A stretch of 64,000 nucleotides of DNA from Candidatus Rokuibacteriota bacterium (GCA_016866775.1 VGLJ01000007.1:1-64000), one strand, 5' to 3'. Shown: positions 17,033-26,425, numbered from the stretch's first letter. Notes: generated from the letters alone by a model not told the origin. Numbers and translations: made by a program.

Positions 17033-17542
17033 ATGGCGGATCAGGTGCCGGAAGGATTGAATCCCTCGGTCGAGAGCCGGCAGATCACGTTCGAGGCCGA
17101 TGTGAGCTCCGTGACGCCGTTCCTGAAGCTTGCCACCGCGCACAGGAACGGCGGCGGTCACATGACGTTCGCCTGCGACGAGGGCCCGAATCTCGGCGGC
17201 CTCGGCTCGGCGCCGACCCCGCTCATGTACTTCAGCGCCGCGCTCGCGTTCTGACTGATGACCCAGGTGTCCCGGTACGGGCACATGCTGAAGGTCGACG
17301 TGACGCGTATGACGATGCACGTGACGGCGCGGTTCAGGGTCGAAGGCTCGGTGCTCAAGGACACGATCCAGGGGGAGATGCTTGGGGCCGAGACGACGCT
17401 GGAGCTGGAGTCTCAGGCCGAGCCGGAGCGTGTCGCACGGGTGATCCGCAACGCCGAGCGCGGGTGCTTCGTCATGCAAGCGCTGCTCCGCCCGGTCGCG
17501 GTCACGACGCGGTCGCTGCTCAACGGCCGTCCGCTGTCCTGA
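17033..17542 (+). CDS. OsmC-like selenoprotein, Sec74
   Basis: 169 residues if the TGA at 17252-17254 is selenocysteine. The motif is PTPLMYFSAALAF-U-LMTQVSRY, where OsmC/Ohr relatives have FSAALAxCLMT with the peroxidatic cysteine. The resolving cysteine survives as C145 in NAERGCFVMQALLRP. The N-terminal part (FEADVSSVT...HMTFACDEGPNLGGLGSAPTP) and C-terminal part (MTMHVTARFRVEGSVL) complete the fold. Start ATG at 17033 with GGAAAGGA upstream. OsmC family proteins reduce organic hydroperoxides, usually with lipoyl or thiol partners. The stop lies 6 bases before a convergent helicase gene. Confidence 0.88.
17267..17284 (+). promoter_or_regulatory. SECIS-like hairpin with bulged T of the OsmC-like gene
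   Basis: GTG pairs with CAC and CCCG pairs with CGGG, enclosing a GTA loop. A single T at 17270 bulges from the 5' side, as does the functionally important bulged U of the E. coli fdhF SECIS. The first loop base comes 20 bases after the UGA and is a G. Confidence 0.7.
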
Positions 17543-17548
17543 CCCGGC

Positions 17549-20458
17549 TCATTCCTTCGTCGCGGTATACGGGCAGATCTGGCGGTACGCGCAGTAGCGG
17601 CACGCGCGGTACGACGGCGCGGCGTCGAAGCGGCGCGCGCGAATCCCCGCCGCCGCCTCCTTGACGGCGGCGGTCGCCTCCTCCACGTCGGCGGCGGTCG
17701 GGGTGTGGCGGCCGACGGTGTGCGACTCCAGAAAGCGAAGCTCCACGCGCTCGGGCAACGCGCCGGTCATCTCGCGCCACGCGAGCGCGTAGATCTTCAG
17801 CTGCAGGCTCTCGCGCGCGCGCTTGTCGGCGAGCTTGAGCGTCGCGACCTCGCCGGTCTTGTAGTCGACGATCGCGGCACCGAGGAGCTCCTCGTCGACG
17901 CGATCGAAGCGGCCGCGGACCTTGTCGTTGCCCAGCGTGAACCCGAAGTCCTTCTCGACGAACGACGGCCGGACGCCGTCCGCTTCCTCCTGCTGCCAGA
18001 ACCGCGTGAGCGTCTCGCGCCCCGCGGCCTTGCGCGCTTCCTGGTGCTCCCACGAGAGGAAGCCCTGGTTCACCCACTTCTTCTCGTACTCGGCGAGCAC
18101 GTCCTCGAGCGACGTGTAGTTGCCGGCCGCGCGCCGCAGGAGATAGAACTCGACGACCTCGTGGATCGTCGCGCCGTAGACGAGCGCGTGGTGGCGCGGC
18201 TGCGGCACGCGCAGCACGTAGGAGTAGCGGTACTTGAGCGGACAGCTCTTGTACTCCTCGATCTGCTTGTGGCTGATCACCAGCTCCTCGTCGGGCCCGA
18301 TCGGCGGCAGCTCGAGCGAGCCCGTGTCCGCGGGCGGCGCGAAGCGCTGGATCTCCTCGACGGGCTTCCCCTTGAACGGCTTCGCCGCGTCCTTCGGCAG
18401 GTCGAGCGCCTCCAGCACGAACTGGCTGACCTTGCGCTCCCGCGTGCCGCCGTAGTCGCGCGCGCTCGTGAGATAGAGCTCGCGGCGCGCGCGCGTCATC
18501 CCCACGTAGAAGAGCCGGCGCTCCTCCTTCCTGTGGAAGTCGGCAGGCGGCCGCGCGTCTGGCCGCAGCTCGAGCGGCAGCTCGAGCGCTTCCGAGCGCG
18601 CGCGTGACGGGAACTTGTCCTGCACGAGGTTGACGAGGAAGACGACCGGATACTCGAGGCCCTTCGCCTTGTGCACGGTGAGCACGCGCACGGCCGGCGT
18701 CTCGACGTCCGCCTCGGCGACGGCGGGATCGTCGCCGGCGTCGATGAGCGCGTCGAGGTGCTTCACGAATTCGCGCACGTTGTCGTAGCGAAGCGCCTTC
18801 GCCGCGTCCTCGATGCGCCGGAAGAACTTGGAGATGTTCTGGACCTCGGCCTCGTCGCGCACGCTGGTCGCGATGGACATCTTCGCGAGGCGCCCGGAGT
18901 CGACGAGGAACTGATAGAGCAGCTCGCCGGTCGGCATCTCGCGCGCGCGCTCCATGAACCGCTCGAGGTCGGCGGCGAAGCCCCGGATCGCGAAGCGTCC
19001 GTCCTCCGACAGCGCGTCGCGCAGCTCCGCGAGCTCCTCCACGCGCCGCAGGACCTCGAAGAGCGGGCGGTGCTTGCGGTCCGCCCACGTCGAGCACCAC
19101 GTGAGGTCGACGATCGGCACGTTGTAGATGTCGGACGACGCGAGGTAGTGCACGCTCACCGACTCGTCGGGGTACGCCACCACGCGGAGGAACGCGATCA
19201 GCAGCCGTACTTCCGGCCGGCCGTACAGTCCCGCGTTGCCCGAGAAGGTCCACGGGATCCCGCGCAGGTTGAACGAGCGGAGGAACGCGTCGGCGTCGCC
19301 GTTCGACCGCACGAGCACCGCGACGTCCTCGTAGCGCCACGCGCCGGTCCCGACCGTGTCGTGGATCATCGTGGCGACGGCGTCGGCTTCCTGCGTCGCG
19401 GTCTCGTAGTGCAGGTGCACCGGCTCGGGACCGCCGCGCTCGCGCACGGCGGTCAGATGCTTCGAGACTTCAGGGTCCTGCGCCTCCAGACGGTCCGGGT
19501 CGTTGTAGCGGATCAGGCGATACGCCGCGTCGAGGACCGCCTGGTGGGACCGATAGTTCTCTGTCAGCACGATGCGCGGCGCGTCGCGATACTCGGCGAT
19601 GAACTCCGCGATGTTCGAAAGCGCCGCTCCGCGAAACCTGTAGATGGCCTGGTCGTCGTCGAATACGACCGCGATGTTGCGATGACGCGCGGCCAGGAGC
19701 TTCACCATCTCGAATTGCGCGTGGTTCGTGTCCTGGAACTCGTCGACGAGGATGTAGCGGAAGCGCCGCTGGTACGCGTTGAGCACGTGCGCCCGCGCGC
19801 GCAGGAGGTTCAGCGCGAGCACGATCTGGTCGCCGAAGTCCACGGCGCTCTCGCGCGCCATCAGCTCCTGGTAGCGCGCGAACGTCGCCGCCAGCTCGGC
19901 CTGCTGCGCCGCGCGGTCCTGCCCCTCGTCGTCGGTCGCGTCCAGGCGCAGGCGCTCGGCACACGCGTGATACTCCGCCGGCGAGATGTCCTCGTCCTTG
20001 CAGCGGCTGATCAGGCTGATGATCGCCTGGACGTGGCGGGTCGGATCGCCGAGCGGGCGATAGCGATCGAGCGGGAACTCGAACAAGCGATCGCGCACGA
20101 AGATCACCTGCTCCGCGCGGCTCAGCACGCGGAAGTCCGGCTTCAGCCCCACCTCGAGCGAGTGCTCGCGCAGGATGCGGTCGCCGAACGCGTGGAAGGT
20201 GGAGATCTCGACGTCGGCGTAGCCGTAGGGCACGAGCTCGTCGACCCGCGCTTCCATCTCGGCCGCGGCCTTGTCAGTGAACGTGAGCGCGAGGATCTCG
20301 TGCGGGCGCGCCTTGCCCTCGGTGATGAGGTGCGCGATGCGGCGGGTGATGACGGTGGTCTTGCCGGTGCCCGCGCCCGCGACGATGAGCAGCGGACCTC
20401 CGTCGTGCACGACGGCCCGTCGCTGCGCGTCGTTCAGGCCGTCGAGGCTCTCCGCCAC
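17549..20458 (-). CDS. UvrD/PcrA-type helicase fused to a PD-(D/E)XK nuclease
   Basis: 969 residues. Superfamily 1 motifs are all present: Q-motif LNDAQRRAV, Walker A GAGTGKTT, motif Ia TFTDKAAAEM, DEFQDTNHAQ, FDDDQAIYRFRGA, ENYR, TVHKAKGLEYPVVFL and VGMTRARRELYL. From ~690 to the end is a RecB-type nuclease domain: SCPLKYRYSY, H in GATIHEVVEF, catalytic D and DYKTG, and a terminal CRYCAYRQICPY. The four cysteines probably bind a [4Fe-4S] cluster as in AddB. Such proteins process broken or damaged DNA ends. The start ATG at 20458 is divergent from the hydrolase. Confidence 0.9.
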   Translation of the reverse strand: MAESLDGLNDAQRRAVVHDGGPLLIVAGAGTGKTTVITRRIAHLITEGKARPHEILALTFTDKAAAEMEARVDELVPYGYADVEISTFHAFGDRILREHSLEVGLKPDFRVLSRAEQVIFVRDRLFEFPLDRYRPLGDPTRHVQAIISLISRCKDEDISPAEYHACAERLRLDATDDEGQDRAAQQAELAATFARYQELMARESAVDFGDQIVLALNLLRARAHVLNAYQRRFRYILVDEFQDTNHAQFEMVKLLAARHRNIAVVFDDDQAIYRFRGAALSNIAEFIAEYRDAPRIVLTENYRSHQAVLDAAYRLIRYNDPDRLEAQDPEVSKHLTAVRERGGPEPVHLHYETATQEADAVATMIHDTVGTGAWRYEDVAVLVRSNGDADAFLRSFNLRGIPWTFSGNAGLYGRPEVRLLIAFLRVVAYPDESVSVHYLASSDIYNVPIVDLTWCSTWADRKHRPLFEVLRRVEELAELRDALSEDGRFAIRGFAADLERFMERAREMPTGELLYQFLVDSGRLAKMSIATSVRDEAEVQNISKFFRRIEDAAKALRYDNVREFVKHLDALIDAGDDPAVAEADVETPAVRVLTVHKAKGLEYPVVFLVNLVQDKFPSRARSEALELPLELRPDARPPADFHRKEERRLFYVGMTRARRELYLTSARDYGGTRERKVSQFVLEALDLPKDAAKPFKGKPVEEIQRFAPPADTGSLELPPIGPDEELVISHKQIEEYKSCPLKYRYSYVLRVPQPRHHALVYGATIHEVVEFYLLRRAAGNYTSLEDVLAEYEKKWVNQGFLSWEHQEARKAAGRETLTRFWQQEEADGVRPSFVEKDFGFTLGNDKVRGRFDRVDEELLGAAIVDYKTGEVATLKLADKRARESLQLKIYALAWREMTGALPERVELRFLESHTVGRHTPTAADVEEATAAVKEAAAGIRARRFDAAPSYRACRYCAYRQICPYTATKE

Positions 20459-20552
20459 GCGGCCACTATACTATGGGCCTCCGGCGCTCGGGGGCCCCAC
20501 ATGCGGGGCCGTGGGCCGTCCGTTTCCGCCGCCTATACTGGGGCCGATCCCG

Positions 20553-21437
20553 ATGACCGCGGACACGCCCGGCCCGACGTCACACACGTACTTCTCCCAG
20601 CGCCTGCGCCTGCACTACGTGGACTGGGGCAACGCCGGCAAGCCGCCGCTCCTGATGATCCACGGCGGCCGCGACCACTGCCGCAACTGGGACTGGACGG
20701 CGGCCGCGCTGCGCCACGACTGGCACGTGATCGCGCCCGACCTGCGCGGCCACGGCGACAGCCAGTGGTCGCCGGACGGCAGCTACACGATGGCCGGCTT
20801 CCTCTACGACCTCGCGCAGCTCGTTCACCAGCAGCAGCTCGCGCCGGTGACGATCATCGCGCACTCGCTCGGCGGCCACATCGCGCTGCGCTACGCGGGC
20901 ATCTATCCGCAGCACGTGGCCCGACTGATCGCGATCGAGGGCCTCGGCCCCTCGCCCGCGTCGCTCGTCGAGCGCGGCAGGAAGGACATCGCCGTGCGCA
21001 TGGACGAGTGGATCCGCGAGCAACGCGCGATCGCCGGGCGGTTACCGCGCCGGTACGCGTCGATCGAGGACGCGTTCCACCGCATGCAGGACGAGAACCC
21101 GCATCTCACCGCCGAGCAGGCGCGCCATCTCACCGTCCACGGGGTCAACCAGAACGAGGACGGTACCTATTCCTGGAAGTTCGACAACTACGTCCGCGCG
21201 TTTCCGCCCTACGACATGCGCCTGCGCGACATCCAGCTCCTGTGGTCGCGGATCGCCTGCCCGACGCTCCTGCTCTACGGCAAGGAGAGCCGGGCCGGCA
21301 ACCCCGAAGAGGACGGACGCGCGAGCCTCTTCGCGCACGCGAAGGTCGTCGGCGTGGACGGCGCCGGCCACTGGCTGCACCACGATCGCCTGGACGTGTT
21401 CCTGAACGTCGTGCGCGAGTTCCTGGCCACCGCCTGA
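20553..21437 (+). CDS. Alpha/beta-hydrolase fold protein
   Basis: 294 residues from ATG 20553; the frame is open further upstream, but that part overlaps the helicase gene and lacks conservation. HGGRDHCRNW is the oxyanion-hole region, VIAPDLRGHGDS strand beta-4, and IIAHSLGGHIALRYA holds the nucleophile serine elbow. A cap domain with helices follows, then CPTLLLYGKES for the acid region and GAGHWLHHDRLD with the catalytic histidine. It could be an esterase, epoxide hydrolase or haloalkane-type enzyme; the substrate cannot be told. It is preceded by a ~95-bp spacer shared with the helicase promoter. Confidence 0.8.
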   Translation: MTADTPGPTSHTYFSQRLRLHYVDWGNAGKPPLLMIHGGRDHCRNWDWTAAALRHDWHVIAPDLRGHGDSQWSPDGSYTMAGFLYDLAQLVHQQQLAPVTIIAHSLGGHIALRYAGIYPQHVARLIAIEGLGPSPASLVERGRKDIAVRMDEWIREQRAIAGRLPRRYASIEDAFHRMQDENPHLTAEQARHLTVHGVNQNEDGTYSWKFDNYVRAFPPYDMRLRDIQLLWSRIACPTLLLYGKESRAGNPEEDGRASLFAHAKVVGVDGAGHWLHHDRLDVFLNVVREFLATA

Positions 21438-21598
21438 ACCGGCGTTCGGCGAGCAAGGCGTGGTCGACATGATCGGCGCGAGCGGCTACCATACGGCCCT
21501 CTCGATGGTGCTGGGACGTCGCCGAGGTCCCACTTCCGCACGGGGCATCCCCGCCCTGGTGATTCGCAACATCGTGTGATTGTTGATGATTATGCCCT

Positions 21599-23125
21599 AT
21601 GGGTCGACCGAGCCCGATCGCGCTGATGGTACTCGCCACCCTGCTCTGGACGGAATCACCGGGCGCTCAGACCGTGAAGGCCGGAATCGTCACGACCCTG
21701 GAGGGTCAGGTCACGGCCCGGCGCGCGGCGCCGCCGGGCGGCGTGCACCTGAAGTTCAAGGACGACATCTTCCTTCAGGACACCGTCGCCACCGGCGACA
21801 AGTCGCTCGCCCGCATGCTGCTCGGCGGCAAGGCGGTCGTCACCGTCCGTGAGCGCTCGCCTCGCCCGACGGGACCCGCGTCTACGTGTCGCAAGACGGG
21901 GCGAGCGACAGCGTGGCCGTGATCTCGACCGCCACGAACACGGTCCTGACGACCATCAGCGTCGGCGACAACCCCTTCGGCCTGGCGGTCTCCAAGGACG
22001 GCACCCGCCTCTACGTCGCCAACACCGCGAGCAACACGGTGTCCGTCAGCAACACCGGCAACAACACGGTCGAGCGCACCATCAGCGTGTCGGCGTCGCC
22101 GAAGGGCCTCGCCCTCACCTCCGACGGCACGAGGCTGCTCGTCACGAACAGCGGCACCAACACGGTCTCGGTCATCAGCACCGCCAGCCTCGCCGTGCTC
22201 ACCACGATCACGATCGGCACCACGCCGTTCGACGTCGCCGTGAACAGCGACGGCACACGCGCCTTCGTCGTCCGGAACACGACGAGCGGGACCGTCGTGG
22301 CCGTCGACGTGAGCTTCGGCGCGCCGCTCCTCACCGTGGCCGCCGGGGGCAGCATCACCAGCACGACGACCGATTCGCTGATCCAGTTCGCCTCGAACGG
22401 CGTCGCGATCGGGGCGGAGATCGTGCGGCTCGCCGGCCGCTCGACGGCGACCGCGACAGAAACCGCGGACGGCGTCAGCCTCACGCTCGGAACCGATCAG
22501 CCCGTGAAGACGAACGGGGCCCTCATCCAGGCCTCCGGGGCCACCGTCTCCGCGCACAAGGCGATCACGGTCGACACCGCGCTGCTCGCGGCGACCGCGC
22601 CGCTGCTGAGCCTCAACAACAGCAGCACGCTCACGACCGGATTCGAGGCGATCGACCTCATCCAGCGCGTGAAGCTGACCAGCGTGGGGCCGGTCGTGAA
22701 GCTCGACAATGCCACGCTGACCGTCGGAGGTGGCGCGCTGGTGCGTGTCGGCGGGGGGAGCCTGCTGCGCGTCACCGGCGATCTCGTGCAGCTCGTCAAC
22801 GGCGCGCGGCTCACGCTCTCGAACGGCCCGCTCCTCTTCGCGAGCGGCACCTCGGTCGTCAACGTGAGCGGCGCGCTGATCGCGTTCGAGGGCGGCGGCA
22901 ACATGGTCGACGTCACGAACAGCCTCTGCGCGAGCACCTGCCCGTCGTTCAACGTTCAACGGCATCCCCGTCTTCCTCACCGGCGGGGCGACGAGCGGTC
23001 AGGTGAACATCGGCGCGGGCGCGATCAAGAACCCGTCGCTGGGCACGATCACGAAGTCGAGCGCGAGCTCGACGGCCCTGGTGGTGGTCGACGGCCCGAC
23101 GTCGAAGGTGACGATCGCCCCGTGA
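21599..23125 (+). pseudogene. Rearranged FecR-domain / YVTN-propeller secreted protein
   Basis: An N-terminal signal peptide (LMVLATLLWTESPGAQ) and the start of a FecR domain (GQVTARRAAPPG...FLQDTVATGDKSLARMLLGGKAVVTVRERS) end near 21850. A second frame then begins abruptly inside a YVTN propeller (SPDGTRVYVSQDG, then three to four repeats such as TRLYVANTASNTVSV). It runs on into a repetitive beta-rich region with LSLNNSSTLTTG, VKLDNATLTVGGGALV and LVNGARLTL. A 7-bp tandem duplication at 22947-22960 shifts the frame again; the third frame finishes as GIPVFLTGGATSGQVNIG and ends at a TGA near 23125. The pieces look like one family broken by a deletion and a duplication. Confidence 0.65.
22947..22960 (+). 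repeat. 7-bp tandem duplication (GTTCAAC x2)
   Basis: GTTCAAC occurs twice head to tail. Removing one copy restores the reading CPSFNGIPVFLTGGA across the break, so the duplication itself explains the frameshift in the FecR/propeller gene. Confidence 0.85.
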
Positions 23126-23136
23126 TGACAGTCCGA

Positions 23137-23245
23137 GCGGCGGCTGTGCCGCCGCAATCCGGCCCTGGGGGAGGCAGACAAAGAGCGAGCCGCATGGCTC
23201 GCTCTTTGTCTGGCGTCGGAAGGGGGGCGCGAAGCCCCCCTCCGA
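23137..23245. terminator. Three stacked hairpins (copy B of the intergenic hairpin family)
   Basis: Three stems in a row: 8-bp GCGGCGGC/GCCGCCGC (23137-23155, loop TGT); a perfect 17-bp stem with a GCAT loop (23175-23212); and a G6/C6 stem with one bulged A (23216-23245). They fill the gap between two convergent gene ends and should stop transcription from both sides, chiefly the long minus-strand operon's upstream-most neighbour and the FecR-like gene. Confidence 0.65.
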
Positions 23246-23250
23246 GGAAT

Positions 23251-24792
23251 TTACTTCAGCCGCGAAACGAGATGCTCCGCGACCCGCAGCGCGTTCGCGA
23301 TGATCGTCAGCGCCGGGTTCACCGCGGCGCTGGAGACGAAGAAGCTGCCGTCCACGACGTAGAGGTTGTCGATGTCGTGCACCTTGCAGTTCGTGTCGAG
23401 CACGGACGTCTTCGGATCGGCCCCGAACTTACAGGTCCCGATCTGGTGCGCGACGCCCGCGAGCGGGATGCGCGCCGAGAGGAAGCCGCGCTTCGGCATG
23501 ACGACCATGTCGGTGCCGATCTCGTGCGTGAGCCGCTTCAGGCGATCGAGCAGGCGCGTGTGGCCTTCGTCGTTGTTCGGCGTGTAGTGGAGCGTGATGC
23601 CGCCGTCCTTGCCCGCCTCGACGTGGTTGTTCGGATCCGGCAGGTCCTCGGAGGTCACCCACCAGTCGATCGAGTGGTGCGCGATGTAGTCGAGCGCCAT
23701 GCCGGGCGCGAAGAACGGCGCCCCCTCGGCGATCATCTCCTTCGACATCTTGCCGAGCATCTGGAAGTGGCCCATCGGGTACTCGAAGCCCGGGCCGCCG
23801 AAGTAGAAGTCGTTCACGCCGAACGTCTTCTGGAACTTCGTCGGGTTCGGCTTCTTGCCGATCGAGACCACCGCCGAGTTCAGATGGCACATGTAGTTGC
23901 GGCCGAGGAGCCCGGAGCCGTTGTTGCCGAGGCCCTTCGGGTGCTTGTCGTTCGCGGACATCTGCAGCAGCGCGGCGGAGTTGGCGGCGCCGCACGACAC
24001 GGACACGATGTCCGCCTGGAACTCCTCGTGGCGGCCGTTGACCTCCGCTTCGATCTTCGTCACCTGCCGGCCCGACGCGTCCGTGTGGAGCTTCAGGACC
24101 TTCGCGTTGGTGCGCAGCGTGACGTTGCCCGTGGCGATGGCCGGCATCACGCAGGTGGTGTGCGCGTCGGCCTTCGCGTGCACGAGGCACGGGAAGCCGT
24201 CGCACGTGTTGCAGCGGATGCACTGGCTCGTCTCGGGATGCGCCTCATCGAGCCGGATGCCCACCGGAAGCGGGAATGGGTGCAGTCCGGTCTTCCTGAT
24301 GCCGTCGACGACTTCCTGGATCCGCGGCTCGTGGCTGAGCGGCGGGTACGCGTAGGGCTCGCCGGGCGGATCGGTCGGATCGATGCCGCGCTCGCCGTGC
24401 ACCGAGTAGAGGCGCTCGGCCTTCGTATACCAGGGCGCGAAGTCCTGGTAGCTCAGCGGCCACGCGGGCGAGATCCCGCCGTGGTGCTTGATCTGGCCGA
24501 AGTCCTGCTGGCGGAGACGGAAGAGGACGGCGCCGTACATCTTCGTGTTGCCGCCGACCCAGTAGTGGTTGTGGGGATTGAACTTCTCCCCGAACTGGTT
24601 GTGCCACATGTCCTTCGTGTTGTACCGGGCCTCGTGGCACACGGCGTGAGGATCCCAATTCTCCTTCTCGCGCGGGAGGAACGTGCCCCGCTCGAGGAGC
24701 AGAACTTTCTTGCCCGCGTTCGCCAGGGCGTAGGCAAGGGTGCCGCCACCGGCACCGCTTCCAATGATGGCCACGTCGTATGAAGCTGTCAT
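23251..24792 (-). CDS. GMC-family FAD-dependent oxidoreductase
   Basis: 513 residues. The FAD-binding motif is VAIIGSGAGGGTLAYALA at residues 7-24, with an E in LLLERG. GMC motifs follow: HYWVGGNTKMYGAVLFRLR, the SCGAANSAALLQMS region, and C-terminal VAHQIGTCKFGADPKTSVLD with NLYVVDGSFFVSSAAVNPALTI. A CIRCNTCDGFPC segment (four cysteines) may hold a metal or Fe-S site, as in some cytochrome-linked alcohol or sugar dehydrogenases. It starts with a 4-base overlap on the NDH-2 gene and is the last gene of the cytochrome cluster, so it may feed electrons from an alcohol or sugar into that chain. Confidence 0.85.
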   Translation of the reverse strand: MTASYDVAIIGSGAGGGTLAYALANAGKKVLLLERGTFLPREKENWDPHAVCHEARYNTKDMWHNQFGEKFNPHNHYWVGGNTKMYGAVLFRLRQQDFGQIKHHGGISPAWPLSYQDFAPWYTKAERLYSVHGERGIDPTDPPGEPYAYPPLSHEPRIQEVVDGIRKTGLHPFPLPVGIRLDEAHPETSQCIRCNTCDGFPCLVHAKADAHTTCVMPAIATGNVTLRTNAKVLKLHTDASGRQVTKIEAEVNGRHEEFQADIVSVSCGAANSAALLQMSANDKHPKGLGNNGSGLLGRNYMCHLNSAVVSIGKKPNPTKFQKTFGVNDFYFGGPGFEYPMGHFQMLGKMSKEMIAEGAPFFAPGMALDYIAHHSIDWWVTSEDLPDPNNHVEAGKDGGITLHYTPNNDEGHTRLLDRLKRLTHEIGTDMVVMPKRGFLSARIPLAGVAHQIGTCKFGADPKTSVLDTNCKVHDIDNLYVVDGSFFVSSAAVNPALTIIANALRVAEHLVSRLK

Positions 24793-26417
24793 TTCTTATC
24801 GCCTCCGTTCGAGCCTTTCATACGTTGCGCAATGAGCTGCTGGAATAGATTCCGCAGCGGGGGCAGATGAGCAAAGAGCTGGTGGAACGCCTCGCGATCC
24901 ACCGTGAGCACGTCGACGGCGCCTGCGGTGCGCGCCGTCGCGTTCCGGGGCTGATCCGAGACCAGCGCCATCTCGCCGAAGCAGTCGCCGGCCCCGAGCT
25001 CGGCGATGAACACCGGCGCCTGCCCCGGCTTCTCGCTCACGATCTGGACGTTGCCGTTGACGACGACGTAGAGCCGGTCGCCCTTGTCGCCTTCCCGGAA
25101 CACCACCTCGTTCGCCTCGTAGTGCTGGCGCGCGATGCCGGCCCCGCGATCGACCTTGAGCTGCACGATGTCGGCGGGGAGAAGCAGGTCGAGGAACCAG
25201 TCCGTCGCCACCCGGATCTTGCGATCGAGACCCGGAAGCTTCATCAGGTAGATCACCCGCCACATGAACCACGCGAGGACCCCGGACAGCTTGAGGCCGA
25301 GGATCTCCGCCACCGCGGACCGGTGACCGAGTCCCGCGAGCTTGCCGAGGGTCTTGAACTCGAACCGCTGCTTCTGCCCGCGGCCCATGGTGGCCGCGAT
25401 GTTCCGGGCGAGCCGCGTGCCCTGGCGCAGCGCGTGCTGGGCGGTGGGCGGGCACGGCTGGCCGGCGTTCGTCACGTCGGGCACGATCGCGCAGTCGCCG
25501 AGCGCCCAGTGGCCGGGGAAGTCCGGCACCTCGAGGAACTCGTTCGCCACGATCCGGCCGCGCTCCATCTTGAACGGCAGCGCGGCCACGATCGCGTGCG
25601 GCGCCGAGGGCACCGTGCTCACGATCGTCTTGGTCGGGATGCGCTCGCCGCCGGCGAGGAGCGCGGTCTCGGCGGTGGCGCCCGCGAGACGGGTGTTGAG
25701 CCGGATGTCGACCCCGCGCTTGCGCAGGAGGTTCTGCGCGAACTCCGCGAGCGTCTTGGGCAGCTCGGGGAGGATCACGTCGCCCGCGTGGAGCAGGACC
25801 GTCTTGATCTCGTTCCGGTCGATGTTGCGGAAGTGGTGCGAAGCCTCGCGCACGAAGTCGTTCAGCTCGGCGATCGCCTCCACGCCCGAGAAGCCGCCGC
25901 CCGCGACGACGAACGTGAGGAGGGCGCGCCGCACCTCGGCCTCGCGCTCGATGTCCGCTTCCTCGAGCGCGTGAATCAGGTGGTTGCGCAGCACGAGGGC
26001 GTCGCCCAGGTACTTGAAGGGGAGCGCGTTCTCCGCGAGGCCCGGCTGGCCCGTGAAGCTCGTCTGGTTGCCGAGCCCGATGACGAGGTGGTCGTACTCG
26101 AGCACGTACGGCCGGGGCCGGAAGCCCGAGCTCATCGTGACGACCTTGTTCTTGACGTCGATCGACTCGACCGTCCGCGTGTAGAGGTTGGTGCGCGGGC
26201 ACAGGCGCCGGATCGGCGTGATCACGTCGAGGATGCCGATGCTGCCCGAGATCACCTCCGGGAGCATGGGCTGGAAGACGAGGTAGTTGTCCTTGCTGAC
26301 GAGCCCGATCTCGACGCTGGGGTCCTTCTTGAAGAGCCTCTCGAGCTCCATGGCGGTATAGACGCCGCCGAAGCCACCGCCGAGGATCAGGATGCGAGTC
26401 CGGCCGCCGGATGCCAT
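24789..26417 (-). CDS. Type II NADH dehydrogenase-like flavoprotein with C-terminal cyclic-nucleotide-binding domain
   Basis: 542 residues. FAD motif ILILGGGFGGVYTAMEL (res 9-25), a second Rossmann motif FVVAGGGFSGVEAIAEL, and GHWALGDCAIVPD place residues 1-390 in the NDH-2 family, which oxidises NAD(P)H and reduces quinone at the membrane surface. Amphipathic segments follow (LSGVLAWFMWRVIYLMKLPG). Residues ~420-542 form a cNMP-binding beta-roll (VVFREGDKGDRLYVVVNGNVQIV..., GDCFGEMALVSDQPRNATARTA). The motif GEMALxxxxPRxA is close to the cAMP phosphate-binding cassette. Ligand control of NADH oxidation is inferred. Confidence 0.85.
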   Translation of the reverse strand: MASGGRTRILILGGGFGGVYTAMELERLFKKDPSVEIGLVSKDNYLVFQPMLPEVISGSIGILDVITPIRRLCPRTNLYTRTVESIDVKNKVVTMSSGFRPRPYVLEYDHLVIGLGNQTSFTGQPGLAENALPFKYLGDALVLRNHLIHALEEADIEREAEVRRALLTFVVAGGGFSGVEAIAELNDFVREASHHFRNIDRNEIKTVLLHAGDVILPELPKTLAEFAQNLLRKRGVDIRLNTRLAGATAETALLAGGERIPTKTIVSTVPSAPHAIVAALPFKMERGRIVANEFLEVPDFPGHWALGDCAIVPDVTNAGQPCPPTAQHALRQGTRLARNIAATMGRGQKQRFEFKTLGKLAGLGHRSAVAEILGLKLSGVLAWFMWRVIYLMKLPGLDRKIRVATDWFLDLLLPADIVQLKVDRGAGIARQHYEANEVVFREGDKGDRLYVVVNGNVQIVSEKPGQAPVFIAELGAGDCFGEMALVSDQPRNATARTAGAVDVLTVDREAFHQLFAHLPPLRNLFQQLIAQRMKGSNGGDKK

Positions 26418-26425
26418 GGGGTTAG

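Noticed and set aside
15652-17254. Genetic code change (UGA read as Trp or Cys) to explain the three internal UGAs
   Set aside because: UGA is the normal stop of many genes in this window (for example livG, livF and several minus-strand genes), so recoding is site-specific.
15406-17542. Treating the three split redox genes as six short ORFs or as pseudogenes
   Set aside because: Conservation continues in the same frame through each UGA, with the UGA exactly at the catalytic cysteine and hairpins at fixed spacing.
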